Below, piece by piece: positions 1-6,612 of a DNA stretch of 10,000 bases. Source of the stretch: Calditerrivibrio sp. (GTDB taxonomy: Bacteria; Chrysiogenota; Deferribacteres; Deferribacterales; Calditerrivibrionaceae). Under the pieces are notes generated by a model. The model was not told where the DNA came from. It worked only from the letters and a program-made list of their open reading frames with translations, and did not search any database. Made by a program: the position numbers and the translations under genes. Location of the stretch: positions 1 through 10,000 of the forward strand of contig JAIWOA010000024.1 in NCBI GenBank assembly GCA_020217115.1. The letters are read 5' to 3'. How positions within the stretch are numbered: the stretch's first letter is position 1; each line of letters starts with the position of its first letter.

Positions 1-1134
1 TTTAGGTCTTCTAACATTAAAGGTTCAGGGGAAGGTTCCTCTGGAAAAGATATAGTTGAACATGAACAGCGAGCAGTAGCTTCAGTTGAAAAATTAGAAA
101 CACAACCATCTTCTGAGCCTGCAAATCCTGTCACAGAATCATCTGAAGAATACCAACATGATGAAGAGCCAAAACAGCTTTCTGATGATATTGATTCGTT
201 GATAGCTATGGAGCTGGCCAAAAGGGAAAAAGAGACGGAAGAATTAAATAGAAAGAAAAAAAGTGTTCAAGAGGAAAGTATAGAGGATATTCTCAATGAT
301 GCTGTAAGGCAGGCAGAGGAGAAGATAAATCACAGTGCAGAGCATGTTGATCAGAATGATCTTGACGCTTTGATAGCTATGGAGCTTGCCAAGAGGGAAG
401 CTGAAACTGAAGAAATGGTTAGAAGAAAAAAAGAGGCTGAAAAAAAAAATGAATTTTTAGAAGATTTAGAATCAGTAAAAAAGGATGATGAAGTTTTATC
501 AGATATTCCAAAAGTAGACGAACAAAACAATTTAATAGTTAAAGTTGATTCTGTATCTGAGATAAGGGAACTTGCTAAAAAGATCATAAAGGGTGAGGAA
601 AGGGATATCTCCATAGATGTAAAGGGTGAGCTGGGTGAGATTATAAGGTTGATAAAAAGTACAAAGGAGAAAGTTGATAGTCTGGAGCCTGGCCTTGAGT
701 TGTCAAGCCAAAATGTTCCGAATGTCACTAAGACACTGGAGTATGTCAATAGCACAACAGAGGAAGCTACTGCTAATCTTATCCAGTATTGTGATGACCT
801 TACGTCCATTTATTCTGAGCTAAGTGAGCATTTTAGGGAGGTTGAAAAGTATATAGAAAATGGGAATAAGGAGATGACCCTTGATAAAATTGGTATGATA
901 GATTCTCTGGTATCTAAGGCAGAGGAGATAGGTTTTAATATTCTTCAAGCCCTTGAATTTCAAGATATAACGGAACAGAAAATTAATAGAGTTATAAAGA
1001 ATGTTGAAGAGATAGGTGCAAGGCTTGGAGCTATTCTGGGATATGTAGTGGCAAGTGGATCTATTGTGGATGAGGCTGGAGCTTCTTCTCAGGATGATAT
1101 AGACAAGCTTTTGAGCGATTTTGGTTTAAATTAA
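1..1134 (+). CDS. cheZ: CheZ-family chemotaxis protein phosphatase, 5'-partial, with extended N-terminal region
   Basis: The frame is open from base 1, so the start lies upstream; 377 residues are visible. CheZ dephosphorylates phospho-CheY and so resets the flagellar switch in the cytoplasm. The C-terminal half (about 540-1134) is helical and carries the family's active-site segment FQDITEQ: Asp at 964-966 and Gln at 976-978 match the catalytic pair D143/Q147 of E. coli CheZ. The extreme C-terminus, SQDDIDKLLSDFG (1087-1125), matches the CheY-binding tail of E. coli CheZ (VDDLLDSLGF). The N-terminal half is acidic and Lys/Glu-rich, probably disordered or coiled-coil, and contains two copies of a D-x-D-x-LIAMELAKRE unit. 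A TTG at 199 or ATG at 208 could be mistaken for a start, but both lie inside repeat 1 and coding-like sequence continues upstream. The visible part is already much longer than the roughly 214 residues of E. coli CheZ. The phosphatase call is firm; the function of the N-terminal extension is inferred. Confidence 0.85.
   Translation, partial: FRSSNIKGSGEGSSGKDIVEHEQRAVASVEKLETQPSSEPANPVTESSEEYQHDEEPKQLSDDIDSLIAMELAKREKETEELNRKKKSVQEESIEDILNDAVRQAEEKINHSAEHVDQNDLDALIAMELAKREAETEEMVRRKKEAEKKNEFLEDLESVKKDDEVLSDIPKVDEQNNLIVKVDSVSEIRELAKKIIKGEERDISIDVKGELGEIIRLIKSTKEKVDSLEPGLELSSQNVPNVTKTLEYVNSTTEEATANLIQYCDDLTSIYSELSEHFREVEKYIENGNKEMTLDKIGMIDSLVSKAEEIGFNILQALEFQDITEQKINRVIKNVEEIGARLGAILGYVVASGSIVDEAGASSQDDIDKLLSDFGLN
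181..432 (+). repeat. Tandem-type internal duplication in the cheZ-like gene (two 81-nt units, 171-nt period)
   Basis: Unit 1 (181-261) and unit 2 (352-432) each encode 27 residues with the shared core D-x-D-x-LIAMELAKRE-x-ETEE, followed by a basic KKK or RRKK stretch. They are separated by a 90-nt spacer of unrelated sequence, giving a period of 57 codons. DNA identity is highest over the LIAMEL codons but synonymous sites differ, so the duplication is not recent. The first eight residues resemble the CheY-binding peptide of FliM (SQ-x-EIDALL) and this protein's own C-terminal tail. Confidence 0.8.
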
Positions 1135-1156
1135 GCTTTTTAAATAGGTATATTTT

Positions 1157-1184
1157 AAAAAGGTGGATTGCTCCACCTTTTTTT
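1157..1184. terminator. Bidirectional intrinsic terminator between cheZ-like gene and fabI
   Basis: A perfect 11-bp stem, AAAAAGGTGGA (1157-1167) and TCCACCTTTTT (1172-1182), closes on the tetraloop TTGC and continues into a T run to 1184. The A run on the left gives a U-tail when read on the minus strand. The hairpin starts 22 nt after the plus-strand stop and ends 2 nt from the fabI stop, so it can end both convergent transcripts. Confidence 0.9.
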
Positions 1185-1186
1185 AT

Positions 1187-1954
1187 TTACAAACCTAATA
1201 TATTATATCCACTATCTACATACAAAACATCACCGGTGACACCATTTGATAGATCACTACATAAAAATAGAGCTGCTTTGGCTACATCTTCCTGTGTTAC
1301 ATTCCTTTTTAGTGGAGCTCTTTCCTCTATTTGAGACAGTATTGTTCTAAACCCTGAGATACCGCTTGCAGCAAGTGTCTTTATAGGTCCTGCTGATATT
1401 GCATTTACCCTTACGCCATTTCCCCCTAGATCATTTGCCAGGTACCTTACAGACGATTCAAGGGCTGCTTTAGCAACTCCCATAACATTGTAGTTTTGAA
1501 CGACCTTTACAGAACCGTAGTATGTCAATGTTATTACGGAGGCATTTTGACTAAAAATAGGTTCGTAAGCCTTACAGAGAGCCACAAGAGAATAGGCTGA
1601 AATATCAAGGGCTATTTTGAAGGCATCCCTTGGTGTATCTACAAATCTACCCTTTAATGCCTCTTGTGGTGCAAAAGCTACGGAATGTACAAGGATATCT
1701 ACTTTACCAAATTTCTCTTTAGCAACTTCCACAGTTAAAGCAATATCTTCATCCTTTGAAACGTCGCATTGCAAACAAAAAGCTCCATTAAGTTCTTCAG
1801 AAATAGGTTCAACCCTTTTTTTAAGAGCCTCTCCAGCATATGTGAAACCAAGTGTTGCTCCATTTTCTTTGAAAGCTTTTGATATAGCGTAGGCGATAGA
1901 TTTATCATTTGCCACGCCGAAAATAACTGCATTTTTACCCTTCAAAAGATCCAT
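1187..1954 (-). CDS. fabI: Enoyl-[acyl-carrier-protein] reductase (NADH), FabI type
   Basis: This enzyme catalyses the last step of each type II fatty-acid elongation cycle, reducing trans-2-enoyl-ACP with NAD(P)H in the cytosol. The 255 residues are of usual FabI length. The protein opens with the divergent short-chain-dehydrogenase cofactor motif FGVANDKSIA (12-21). It carries the catalytic Y-x6-K pair in YNVMGVAK (Tyr155, Lys162), an extra conserved Tyr at 145, and the SAGPIKTLAASGI substrate-loop motif from 187. Residue 93, which is Gly in E. coli FabI at the triclosan pocket, is Ala here, as in several natural FabI proteins. The ATG at 1954 has an AGGAG Shine-Dalgarno (1961-1965) with 6 nt spacing. 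That site shares bases with the radA stop codon, so fabI is the last gene of the ruvB-radA-fabI transcript. It ends 2 nt from the bidirectional terminator. Confidence 0.97.
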   Translation of the reverse strand: MDLLKGKNAVIFGVANDKSIAYAISKAFKENGATLGFTYAGEALKKRVEPISEELNGAFCLQCDVSKDEDIALTVEVAKEKFGKVDILVHSVAFAPQEALKGRFVDTPRDAFKIALDISAYSLVALCKAYEPIFSQNASVITLTYYGSVKVVQNYNVMGVAKAALESSVRYLANDLGGNGVRVNAISAGPIKTLAASGISGFRTILSQIEERAPLKRNVTQEDVAKAALFLCSDLSNGVTGDVLYVDSGYNILGL

Positions 1955-1963
1955 AATACTCTC

Positions 1964-3292
1964 CTAAATATAGTTTATTAAACTAAAGATGTTATCTACT
2001 CTAAAAGATTCAATACCTTTTTCATCTAAATTGCCCGGAGCGTAAACGTTTTTTATCCCAAGTTTTAGTGCTTCAGATATCCTGCTTTTTGTATTTGATA
2101 TATTTCTTATTTCACCTGTTAGACTTACTTCACCTATGAATATGGATGATTCTGGCAGTGGCTTATTCTTATATGCAGATATTAGAGATGCACATATTGC
2201 CAGATCTGCTGCAGGTTCATTTATTTTCAATCCACCAGCCACATTAAGGTAAATATCATGATTTCCAATATTTAATCCACCCTTTTTTTCAAGTATTGCT
2301 GACAGCATTTGTAACCTATTTGTATCAAATCCGTTTGCATTTCTTTTTGAAAAGTTGAAAAATGTTTGTGTTACAAGTGATTCTACCTCTACAAGAAATA
2401 TTCTGGTCCCTTCCATGACACTTGTAAGTGCCCTTCCGGGTAGATTATTTGTCGAATTTAAAAGTTCCTTGTAACTTATCTCCTTCAACCCCTTGTCCTG
2501 CATTTCAAAGAAACCAACTTCATTTGTAGGACCAAACCTATTTTTGACAGACCTAAGAATTCTTATCCCCCTATTGTAATCACCTTCAAAGTACAATACC
2601 GTGTCTACAAGATGTTCTAAAACTTTTGGCCCTGCTATACTCCCCTCTTTTGTAACCTGACCAACTATAAAAACTGTTATCCCAAGGGATTTTGCTATTT
2701 CTACAAGAGAATGGGTTATATTTTTTATTTGGCTTATTGTACCAGCTGCAGAATTTATCTCTGCTGAATAAAATGTTTGTATAGAATCAATTATTGCATA
2801 GTCATAGGAATTGTTTCTCAAAACCTCATCTACAGACTCATAGCTATTTGTAGAAATGACATCCATATCACTTTCTTCAATCTCAAGTCTGCTTGCCCTT
2901 ATCTTTATCTGGGATGTTGATTCCTCTCCTGAGAAATAGACAACTTTTTTATTAAATCTCGACAATAGAGAAGCAATTTGTAGCATAATGGTTGATTTGC
3001 CTATACCAGGTTCTCCACCTATCAATACAACAGAACCTTTTACAATACCTCCCCCTAAAACCTGATCAAATTCTTTTATATTTGTGGAGAATCTATCTAC
3101 TTCTACCCCTTTAATATCTCTTAGTTTTAATATCTGGTAATTTTTAGAAGTACTATTCTGAGGTTGATTTGATTTTTCTGTTATCTCTTCAGTGAAACTG
3201 TTCCAGCTACCACATTCTGGACATTTTCCCACCCACTTTGGGGATGTTGCTCCACATTGGTTACACACAAAATATGTTTTAATCTTCCCCAT
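1964..3292 (-). CDS. radA: DNA repair protein RadA (Sms), branch-migration ATPase
   Basis: RadA is a RecA-like, DnaB-like motor that drives branch migration of recombination intermediates with RecA. Numbered from the chosen start, the order is: a C4 zinc finger (Cys10, 13, 24, 27; CNQCG...CPECG); a RecA-type ATPase core with Walker [10 protein letters not shown] (93-101) and Walker B ending in Asp169; the RadA hallmark KNRFG (250-254); and a C-terminal Lon-protease-like domain with [16 protein letters not shown] (about 350-365) and [10 protein letters not shown]. The total of 442 residues is close to the usual length of about 450-460. Two ATGs are adjacent (3295 and 3292). AGAGG at 3299-3303 lies 3 nt from the first and 6 nt from the second, so 3292 is preferred. 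The start lies inside the 3' end of ruvB (14-nt overlap), suggesting translational coupling. Confidence 0.97.
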   Translation of the reverse strand: MGKIKTYFVCNQCGATSPKWVGKCPECGSWNSFTEEITEKSNQPQNSTSKNYQILKLRDIKGVEVDRFSTNIKEFDQVLGGGIVKGSVVLIGGEPGIGKSTIMLQIASLLSRFNKKVVYFSGEESTSQIKIRASRLEIEESDMDVISTNSYESVDEVLRNNSYDYAIIDSIQTFYSAEINSAAGTISQIKNITHSLVEIAKSLGITVFIVGQVTKEGSIAGPKVLEHLVDTVLYFEGDYNRGIRILRSVKNRFGPTNEVGFFEMQDKGLKEISYKELLNSTNNLPGRALTSVMEGTRIFLVEVESLVTQTFFNFSKRNANGFDTNRLQMLSAILEKKGGLNIGNHDIYLNVAGGLKINEPAADLAICASLISAYKNKPLPESSIFIGEVSLTGEIRNISNTKSRISEALKLGIKNVYAPGNLDEKGIESFRVDNIFSLINYI

Positions 3293-4319
3293 CATGTTCC
3301 TCTATGAGTTCTGTAATTTCCATTGCTTTGGGGTAATATTTTATATTTAGATGTTCATATGCCATTTTGGTGGCAATTCTTCCTCGAGGAGTCTTTTTTA
3401 TAAAGCCTCTAAATATAAGATATGGTTCGGTGACATCTTCCAGAGTATCCCTTTCCTCTGAAAGTGTTGCCGAAAGTGTATCAAGACCAACAGGACCACC
3501 TTCATATTTCTCTATAACTGTTTTAAGGTATGCTCTGTCAGATTTATCAAGACCCTCACTGTCTATTTCCAGCCTTTCAAGTCCAAATTTTGCTATCTCT
3601 TGATTTATTACTCCATTGTTCATAACCTGGGCAAAATCTCTTACTCTCCTTAATATCCTATGGGCTATCCTAGGTGTACCTCTACTTCTCCTGGCTATTT
3701 CATGGGATGCTTCATCATCTATATGGCATTTTAATATATTAGAACCTCTTTTAATAATTGAAATAAGCTCTTTTTCTCCATAGAAATCCAGTTTAAATAT
3801 CATTCCAAACCTGTCTCTTAAAGGTGAAGTTAACAAGCCTATTCTTGTTGTAGCACCAACGAGGGTAAATTTTGGTAAATCTATCTTGATAGTTCTTGCT
3901 GATGGACCTTGACCTATTACAATATCAAGCTGAAAATCTTCCATTGCTGGATATAATATCTCCTCTACACTTGAATGTAGCCTGTGTATTTCATCTATAA
4001 ATAGTACATCCCCTTCCGACAAATTAGTTAATATTGCTGCTAAATCACCGGGCTTTTCAATTACAGGACCACTTGTTGATTTTATGTTAACATTCATTTC
4101 ATTTGAAATTATGTTGGCCAGTGTTGTCTTACCCAGTCCTGGTGGGCCGTAAAAAAGTGTGTGGTCTAATGGTTCTGATCGCATTTTTGCAGCATCAACA
4201 AAGATTTTAAGGTTCTCTATTATCTTTTTTTGCCCTACATATTCGTCAAATTTTTTTGGTCTTATATGGGGGGTATTTAGGTCTTCCCCCAATCTATCTT
4301 TAGAAAAAATGTCACTCAT
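3279..4319 (-). CDS. ruvB: Holliday junction branch-migration DNA helicase RuvB
   Basis: RuvB is the hexameric AAA+ motor of the RuvAB(C) complex that moves Holliday junctions. From the chosen start it has 346 residues, typical for the family. Visible elements in order: [12 protein letters not shown] at the N-terminus; Walker [10 protein letters not shown] (58-66); Walker B FIDEIH (Asp109, Glu110); GATTR with the arginine-finger region; LRDRFG; sensor GTPR (214-217); and the C-terminal winged helix with [17 protein letters not shown]. The frame could begin at a TTG at 4358, adding 13 residues ([12 protein letters not shown]), but the ATG at 4319 gives the usual RuvB N-terminus. Neither start has a strong Shine-Dalgarno. 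It is the first gene of ruvB-radA-fabI. ruvA and ruvC are not adjacent in this window. Confidence 0.96.
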   Translation of the reverse strand: MSDIFSKDRLGEDLNTPHIRPKKFDEYVGQKKIIENLKIFVDAAKMRSEPLDHTLFYGPPGLGKTTLANIISNEMNVNIKSTSGPVIEKPGDLAAILTNLSEGDVLFIDEIHRLHSSVEEILYPAMEDFQLDIVIGQGPSARTIKIDLPKFTLVGATTRIGLLTSPLRDRFGMIFKLDFYGEKELISIIKRGSNILKCHIDDEASHEIARRSRGTPRIAHRILRRVRDFAQVMNNGVINQEIAKFGLERLEIDSEGLDKSDRAYLKTVIEKYEGGPVGLDTLSATLSEERDTLEDVTEPYLIFRGFIKKTPRGRIATKMAYEHLNIKYYPKAMEITELIEEHDGED

Positions 4320-4360
4320 AGGTTTAATATTACCTATTTTACCTAAAAAATCAAACAATT

Positions 4361-4366
4361 ATTATA
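4361..4366 (-). promoter_or_regulatory. Possible -10 box (TATAAT) for the ruvB-radA-fabI operon
   Basis: Read on the minus strand, 4366-4361 is a perfect TATAAT, about 42 nt upstream of the ruvB ATG. No good -35 hexamer sits at 16-18 nt (the best is CCATTA), so the call is weak. The short interval 4320-4426 must hold the promoters for both ruvB and the divergent ybaK-type gene. Confidence 0.35.
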
Positions 4367-4371
4367 ATTAG

Positions 4372-4401
4372 TTGCAAAAATTTTAATGGTTGCTATATTA
4401 T
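4372..4401 (+). promoter_or_regulatory. Putative sigma70-type promoter for ybaK and the HAD phosphatase gene
   Basis: TTGCAA (4372-4377) is followed by TATATT (4394-4399, 16-nt spacer) or by TATTAT (4396-4401, 18-nt spacer). The predicted transcription start is near 4406-4408, leaving a leader of about 20 nt that contains the GAGGG ribosome-binding site at 4418-4422. Nothing else upstream of 4427 looks like a plus-strand promoter. Confidence 0.5.
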
Positions 4402-4426
4402 AAAGATATTTTTTAAAGAGGGTGTT

Positions 4427-4909
4427 ATGGTAGAGAAATTTCCTGTTACTCCAGCTACGAGACTTTTGTCAACAAAAGGTGTTTATTATGAACCATTTTT
4501 GTATGATTATGAGGATAAAGGTGGAACAAGGGTCTCTTCTCAAAAACTTGGGGTAGATGAGCATATTATCATCAAGACTATAGTGATGGAGGATGAAAAT
4601 AAGAAGCCAATGATAGTTTTAATGCATGGCGATATGGAGATCTCCACTAAAAACCTTGCAAGATTTTTGAATGTTAAGTCTATTCAGCCATGTTCTCCAG
4701 AAAATGCAAATAAACATACTGGCTATCTTGTAGGTGGGACATCACCTTTTGGGACAAGGAAGATAATGCCAGTTTATGTGGAAAAAACCATATTTGATCT
4801 GGAAAAAATATATATTAATGGCGGTAAAAGGGGATTTCTAATAAGAATTGACCCTGTTGTATTGAAAAATCTTTTATCACCCATAGAGGTTGAGGTAGGT
4901 TACAGATGA
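4427..4909 (+). CDS. ybaK: YbaK/EbsC-type aminoacyl-tRNA deacylase (Cys-tRNA(Pro) deacylase-like)
   Basis: Proteins of this family hydrolyse misacylated tRNAs in trans, classically Cys-tRNA(Pro) made in error by prolyl-tRNA synthetase. The single domain of 160 residues matches E. coli YbaK in length and motif order: N-terminal TPATRLL (8-14); the conserved lysine Lys50 in IIIKTIV, which is essential in the family; the loop TGYLVGGTSPFG (98-109); and GGKRG (132-136) near the end. A GAGGG site lies 4 nt before the ATG. The last codons overlap the start of the HAD gene in an ATGA arrangement (4906-4909), so the two are a coupled operon. The subfamily assignment (YbaK rather than a ProX-like editing domain) rests on the TGYLVGGxSPxG motif. 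The exact misacylated substrate cannot be read from the sequence. Confidence 0.92.
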   Translation: MVEKFPVTPATRLLSTKGVYYEPFLYDYEDKGGTRVSSQKLGVDEHIIIKTIVMEDENKKPMIVLMHGDMEISTKNLARFLNVKSIQPCSPENANKHTGYLVGGTSPFGTRKIMPVYVEKTIFDLEKIYINGGKRGFLIRIDPVVLKNLLSPIEVEVGYR

Positions 4910-5538
4910 ATAAAGGTCTTTTGATTTTTGACATGGATGGAACACTCATAGATAGTAGCATAGATATTACAATTTCAGTTAATTATGTAAGGAAAAGTTT
5001 TGGACTTCCCCCTTTGTCTGTTGATAATGTAGTTAGCATAATAAATGGTAAAAGGGAGGAATTACCCTATAATTTGTATCATGTAGAAACATATACACCT
5101 GAACATAGGAGAATTTTTGAAGCCCATTATATAGAACAATGCACCAAAAATACCTATGTTTACGATGGTGTAAAAGAAGCTCTACATAGATTAATTTCTT
5201 CTGGTTATCAGCTTGCTGTTGCTACAAACGCCTATACAAAATTTGCAGAAAGGATGTTAGCTCATCTGAATATAGATAATTTTTTTAATCTTATCGTTGG
5301 GGCCTGTAAGGTAAAAAATCCAAAACCAAGCCCAGATATGATACATCATATTGTAAAACAGGTAGAAAATGTTGAAAGAGTTGTTATGATAGGTGACAAC
5401 CATACAGATGTGTACGCTGCTAAGAATGCTAATATAGAGATGGTATTTGCTAATTGGGGATTTGGTGAAGTAACAGATTATTCTGATGTTCATTTTATTG
5501 CCAAACATCCGTTGGAGATTATTGATTATTTGAATTAA
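4906..5538 (+). CDS. HAD-superfamily phosphatase, phosphoglycolate phosphatase-like
   Basis: The 210 residues form a HAD hydrolase with an alpha-helical cap of the Gph/PGMB type. Motif I is FDMDGTLIDS, with nucleophile Asp9 and acid/base Asp11. Motif II is the Thr in AVATNA (Thr107). Motif III is Lys140 in KNPKPSPDM. Motif IV is GDNHTD (163-168), with the Mg2+-binding acidic residues. The cap lies between residues 16 and about 85. Length and motifs resemble phosphoglycolate phosphatase (Gph), which removes 2-phosphoglycolate formed in DNA repair, but HAD substrate specificity is rarely readable from sequence; beta-phosphoglucomutase- or pyrophosphatase-like roles remain possible. Its ATG overlaps the TGA of the upstream deacylase gene by 4 nt, with AGG at 4897-4899 as ribosome-binding site, so translation is probably coupled. 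Confidence 0.9.
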   Translation: MNKGLLIFDMDGTLIDSSIDITISVNYVRKSFGLPPLSVDNVVSIINGKREELPYNLYHVETYTPEHRRIFEAHYIEQCTKNTYVYDGVKEALHRLISSGYQLAVATNAYTKFAERMLAHLNIDNFFNLIVGACKVKNPKPSPDMIHHIVKQVENVERVVMIGDNHTDVYAAKNANIEMVFANWGFGEVTDYSDVHFIAKHPLEIIDYLN

Positions 5539-5567
5539 AACGATGTGTAAAAATTATTTATATTTAG

Positions 5568-5602
5568 TTAATAATTGACAAATTCTATTATTAATTTATT
5601 TT
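5568..5602 (+). promoter_or_regulatory. Putative promoter with overlapping inverted repeat upstream of the 97-residue gene
   Basis: A consensus TTGACA (5575-5580) is followed after 16 nt by TATTTT (5597-5602). The -35 box lies in a perfect inverted repeat, TTAATAAT (5568-5575) and ATTATTAA (5587-5594), with an 11-nt centre. Such a palindrome over a promoter could be an operator, though AT-only palindromes also arise by chance in DNA this AT-rich. A start site near 5609 would leave a leader of only about 12 nt before the ATG at 5621. Confidence 0.4.
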
Positions 5603-5620
5603 TTGATTGGGGGTTTGTTT

Positions 5621-5914
5621 ATGACTGATAAATTTTATGTTGGAGATATTTTTGAATCGGGTATTCCAGGATATGAATGTAAGAAGCTTGTCATTATTGT
5701 AAGTTCAATAATGGATAATGGTAAGTTTTATCTAATAAATTTCTCATCCCTTGAACCATGGTCAGAGAAATTTATTGTTTTAGATAATAGATTTGAAAAG
5801 TTTTGGCTGACATTCGATGAGGTTAAATATCTGGCAGAGACTGATGATATAAAATATGCTGGAAATATCAAAAATTACAAGAATGGGATTGTACCTATAC
5901 TTAAATTGAATTGA
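5621..5914 (+). CDS. Unrecognised 97-residue protein
   Basis: I do not recognise this protein. The ATG at 5621 is chosen because a GGGGGT ribosome-binding site (5609-5614) lies 6 nt upstream; an in-frame TTG at 5603 would start before that site. The product is soluble-looking, with no signal peptide or membrane segment. Its composition alternates hydrophobic and polar or aromatic residues (KFYVGDIF, KLVIIVSSI, KFYLINFSS, KFIVLDN), suggesting a small beta-rich or barrel fold, followed by a probable helix (TFDEVKYLAE) and a final strand ending in IVPILKLN. It has one Cys and no evident catalytic or metal motif. The N-terminal GDIF...GYECKKLVIIVSS has a loose feel of MazF/PemK-like barrels but lacks their conserved residues, so I do not assign that family. 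It stands alone between the HAD gene and the convergent ispF. Confidence 0.75.
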   Translation: MTDKFYVGDIFESGIPGYECKKLVIIVSSIMDNGKFYLINFSSLEPWSEKFIVLDNRFEKFWLTFDEVKYLAETDDIKYAGNIKNYKNGIVPILKLN

Positions 5915-5934
5915 AATACAATATTAAAGCAGGC

Positions 5935-5969
5935 AATTTAAAGTATAATTTTTAAACTTACTTTAAATT
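5935..5969. terminator. Weak AT-rich hairpin between the convergent 97-residue gene and ispF
   Basis: AATTTAAAGTA (5935-5945) pairs perfectly with TACTTTAAATT (5959-5969) across a 13-nt loop, and a T-rich stretch follows on the plus strand. The stem is nearly all A-T and overlaps the ispF stop codon, so it would be a weak terminator. It is the only hairpin candidate in this convergent gap. Confidence 0.35.
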
Positions 5970-6452
5970 ATTGTTATTTTTTATGACTGTGGCTACAGAT
6001 AAAGCGGCTATACCTTCACCTCTTCCAGTAAATCCCATTTTTTCTGTCGTTGTTGCTTTAATGGAGATATCATCTATATCTATTCCGATAACTTCTGCAA
6101 GCTTTTGCCTCATCTTAAGTATATAATCTTTCAATTTTGGTTTTTCTGCTATAATCTGGGTATCTATGTTTGAAATAGAATAACCATTTATTTTTATAAG
6201 TTCTACTGTATCCTTTAAAAGGATTTTTGAGTCGATATCTTTATATTTTCCATCTGTATCAGGGTAAAGCTGTCCTATATCTTTTCCAAGGGTTGGTCCC
6301 AACAGTGAATCGATAATTGCGTGTATTAAGACGTCTGCATCACTATGTCCAAGTAAACCCAACTCGTATGGTATCTCAATACCACCTAAGAAAAGTTTTC
6401 TATCCTCTGAAAATTTGTGGGCATCAAACCCAATACCTGTCTTAATTTTCAT
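5958..6452 (-). CDS. ispF: 2-C-methyl-D-erythritol 2,4-cyclodiphosphate synthase
   Basis: IspF converts CDP-methylerythritol 2-phosphate to methylerythritol cyclodiphosphate in the non-mevalonate isoprenoid pathway, working as a cytosolic trimer. The 164 residues match the usual length of about 160. Metal ligands are Asp10 and His12 in GFDAHKF and His44 in the signature SDADVLIHAIIDSLLG. Further family motifs are DIGQLYPDTD and the C-terminal ATTTEKMGFTGRGEGIAA. The ATG at 6452 gives the canonical N-terminus (MKIKTGIGFDAH). A TTG at 6479 would add nine residues but has no ribosome-binding site. The chosen start lacks a good Shine-Dalgarno too, and it lies inside the last codons of the Cys4 mini-protein gene (11-nt overlap). 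Translation therefore probably depends on ribosomes finishing that gene. ispD, often fused or adjacent, is not seen here. Confidence 0.96.
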   Translation of the reverse strand: MKIKTGIGFDAHKFSEDRKLFLGGIEIPYELGLLGHSDADVLIHAIIDSLLGPTLGKDIGQLYPDTDGKYKDIDSKILLKDTVELIKINGYSISNIDTQIIAEKPKLKDYILKMRQKLAEVIGIDIDDISIKATTTEKMGFTGRGEGIAALSVATVIKNNNNLK

Positions 6453-6594
6453 CTTTATCTTTTTTAGGTTTGATATCAAGGGTCAGATCTAAAGAAAAAT
6501 CGATACATCTTGATGGATCCTTTATTGAAAATTTTTTATTGCATGTACCCCTCCAGGCACATATTGAACATGATGGTTTTATACTATCACTCAT
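6442..6594 (-). CDS. Small four-cysteine protein of 50 residues, upstream of and overlapping ispF
   Basis: I do not recognise a named family. On the minus strand, ATG at 6594 opens a 50-codon frame ending in TAA at 6442-6444. It has a perfect AGGAGG ribosome-binding site (6600-6605) 5 nt upstream and a consensus promoter just before that, which is strong support for translation. The four cysteines (Cys9, 12, 18, 30) form C-x2-C-x5-C-x11-C, beginning CSICAWRGTC. This spacing suits a small zinc ribbon or an iron-sulphur site. The C-terminal tail is Lys/Asp-rich (KPKKDKDEN) and there is no signal peptide. Its end overlaps the ispF start by 11 nt, so the two genes are one transcript with likely translational coupling. 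The metal ligand role is inferred from Cys spacing alone. Confidence 0.8.
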   Translation of the reverse strand: MSDSIKPSCSICAWRGTCNKKFSIKDPSRCIDFSLDLTLDIKPKKDKDEN

Positions 6595-6612
6595 ACAATC
6601 CTCCTGTAACAT

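Noticed and set aside
199..201. TTG at 199 (or ATG at 208) as the start of the CheZ-like protein
   Set aside because: Both fall inside repeat unit 1, have no Shine-Dalgarno, and the frame runs open with coding-like sequence to base 1.
351..809. Long minus-strand open frame opposite the CheZ-like gene
   Set aside because: It is Ser/Thr-rich antisense of a Glu/Lys-rich coding region, has no ribosome-binding site, and is the expected shadow of biased codon use.
5621..5914. MazF/PemK-type toxin identity for the 97-residue protein
   Set aside because: Only a loose GDI...VIIVSS resemblance at the N-terminus; the family's conserved residues and an adjacent antitoxin gene are missing.
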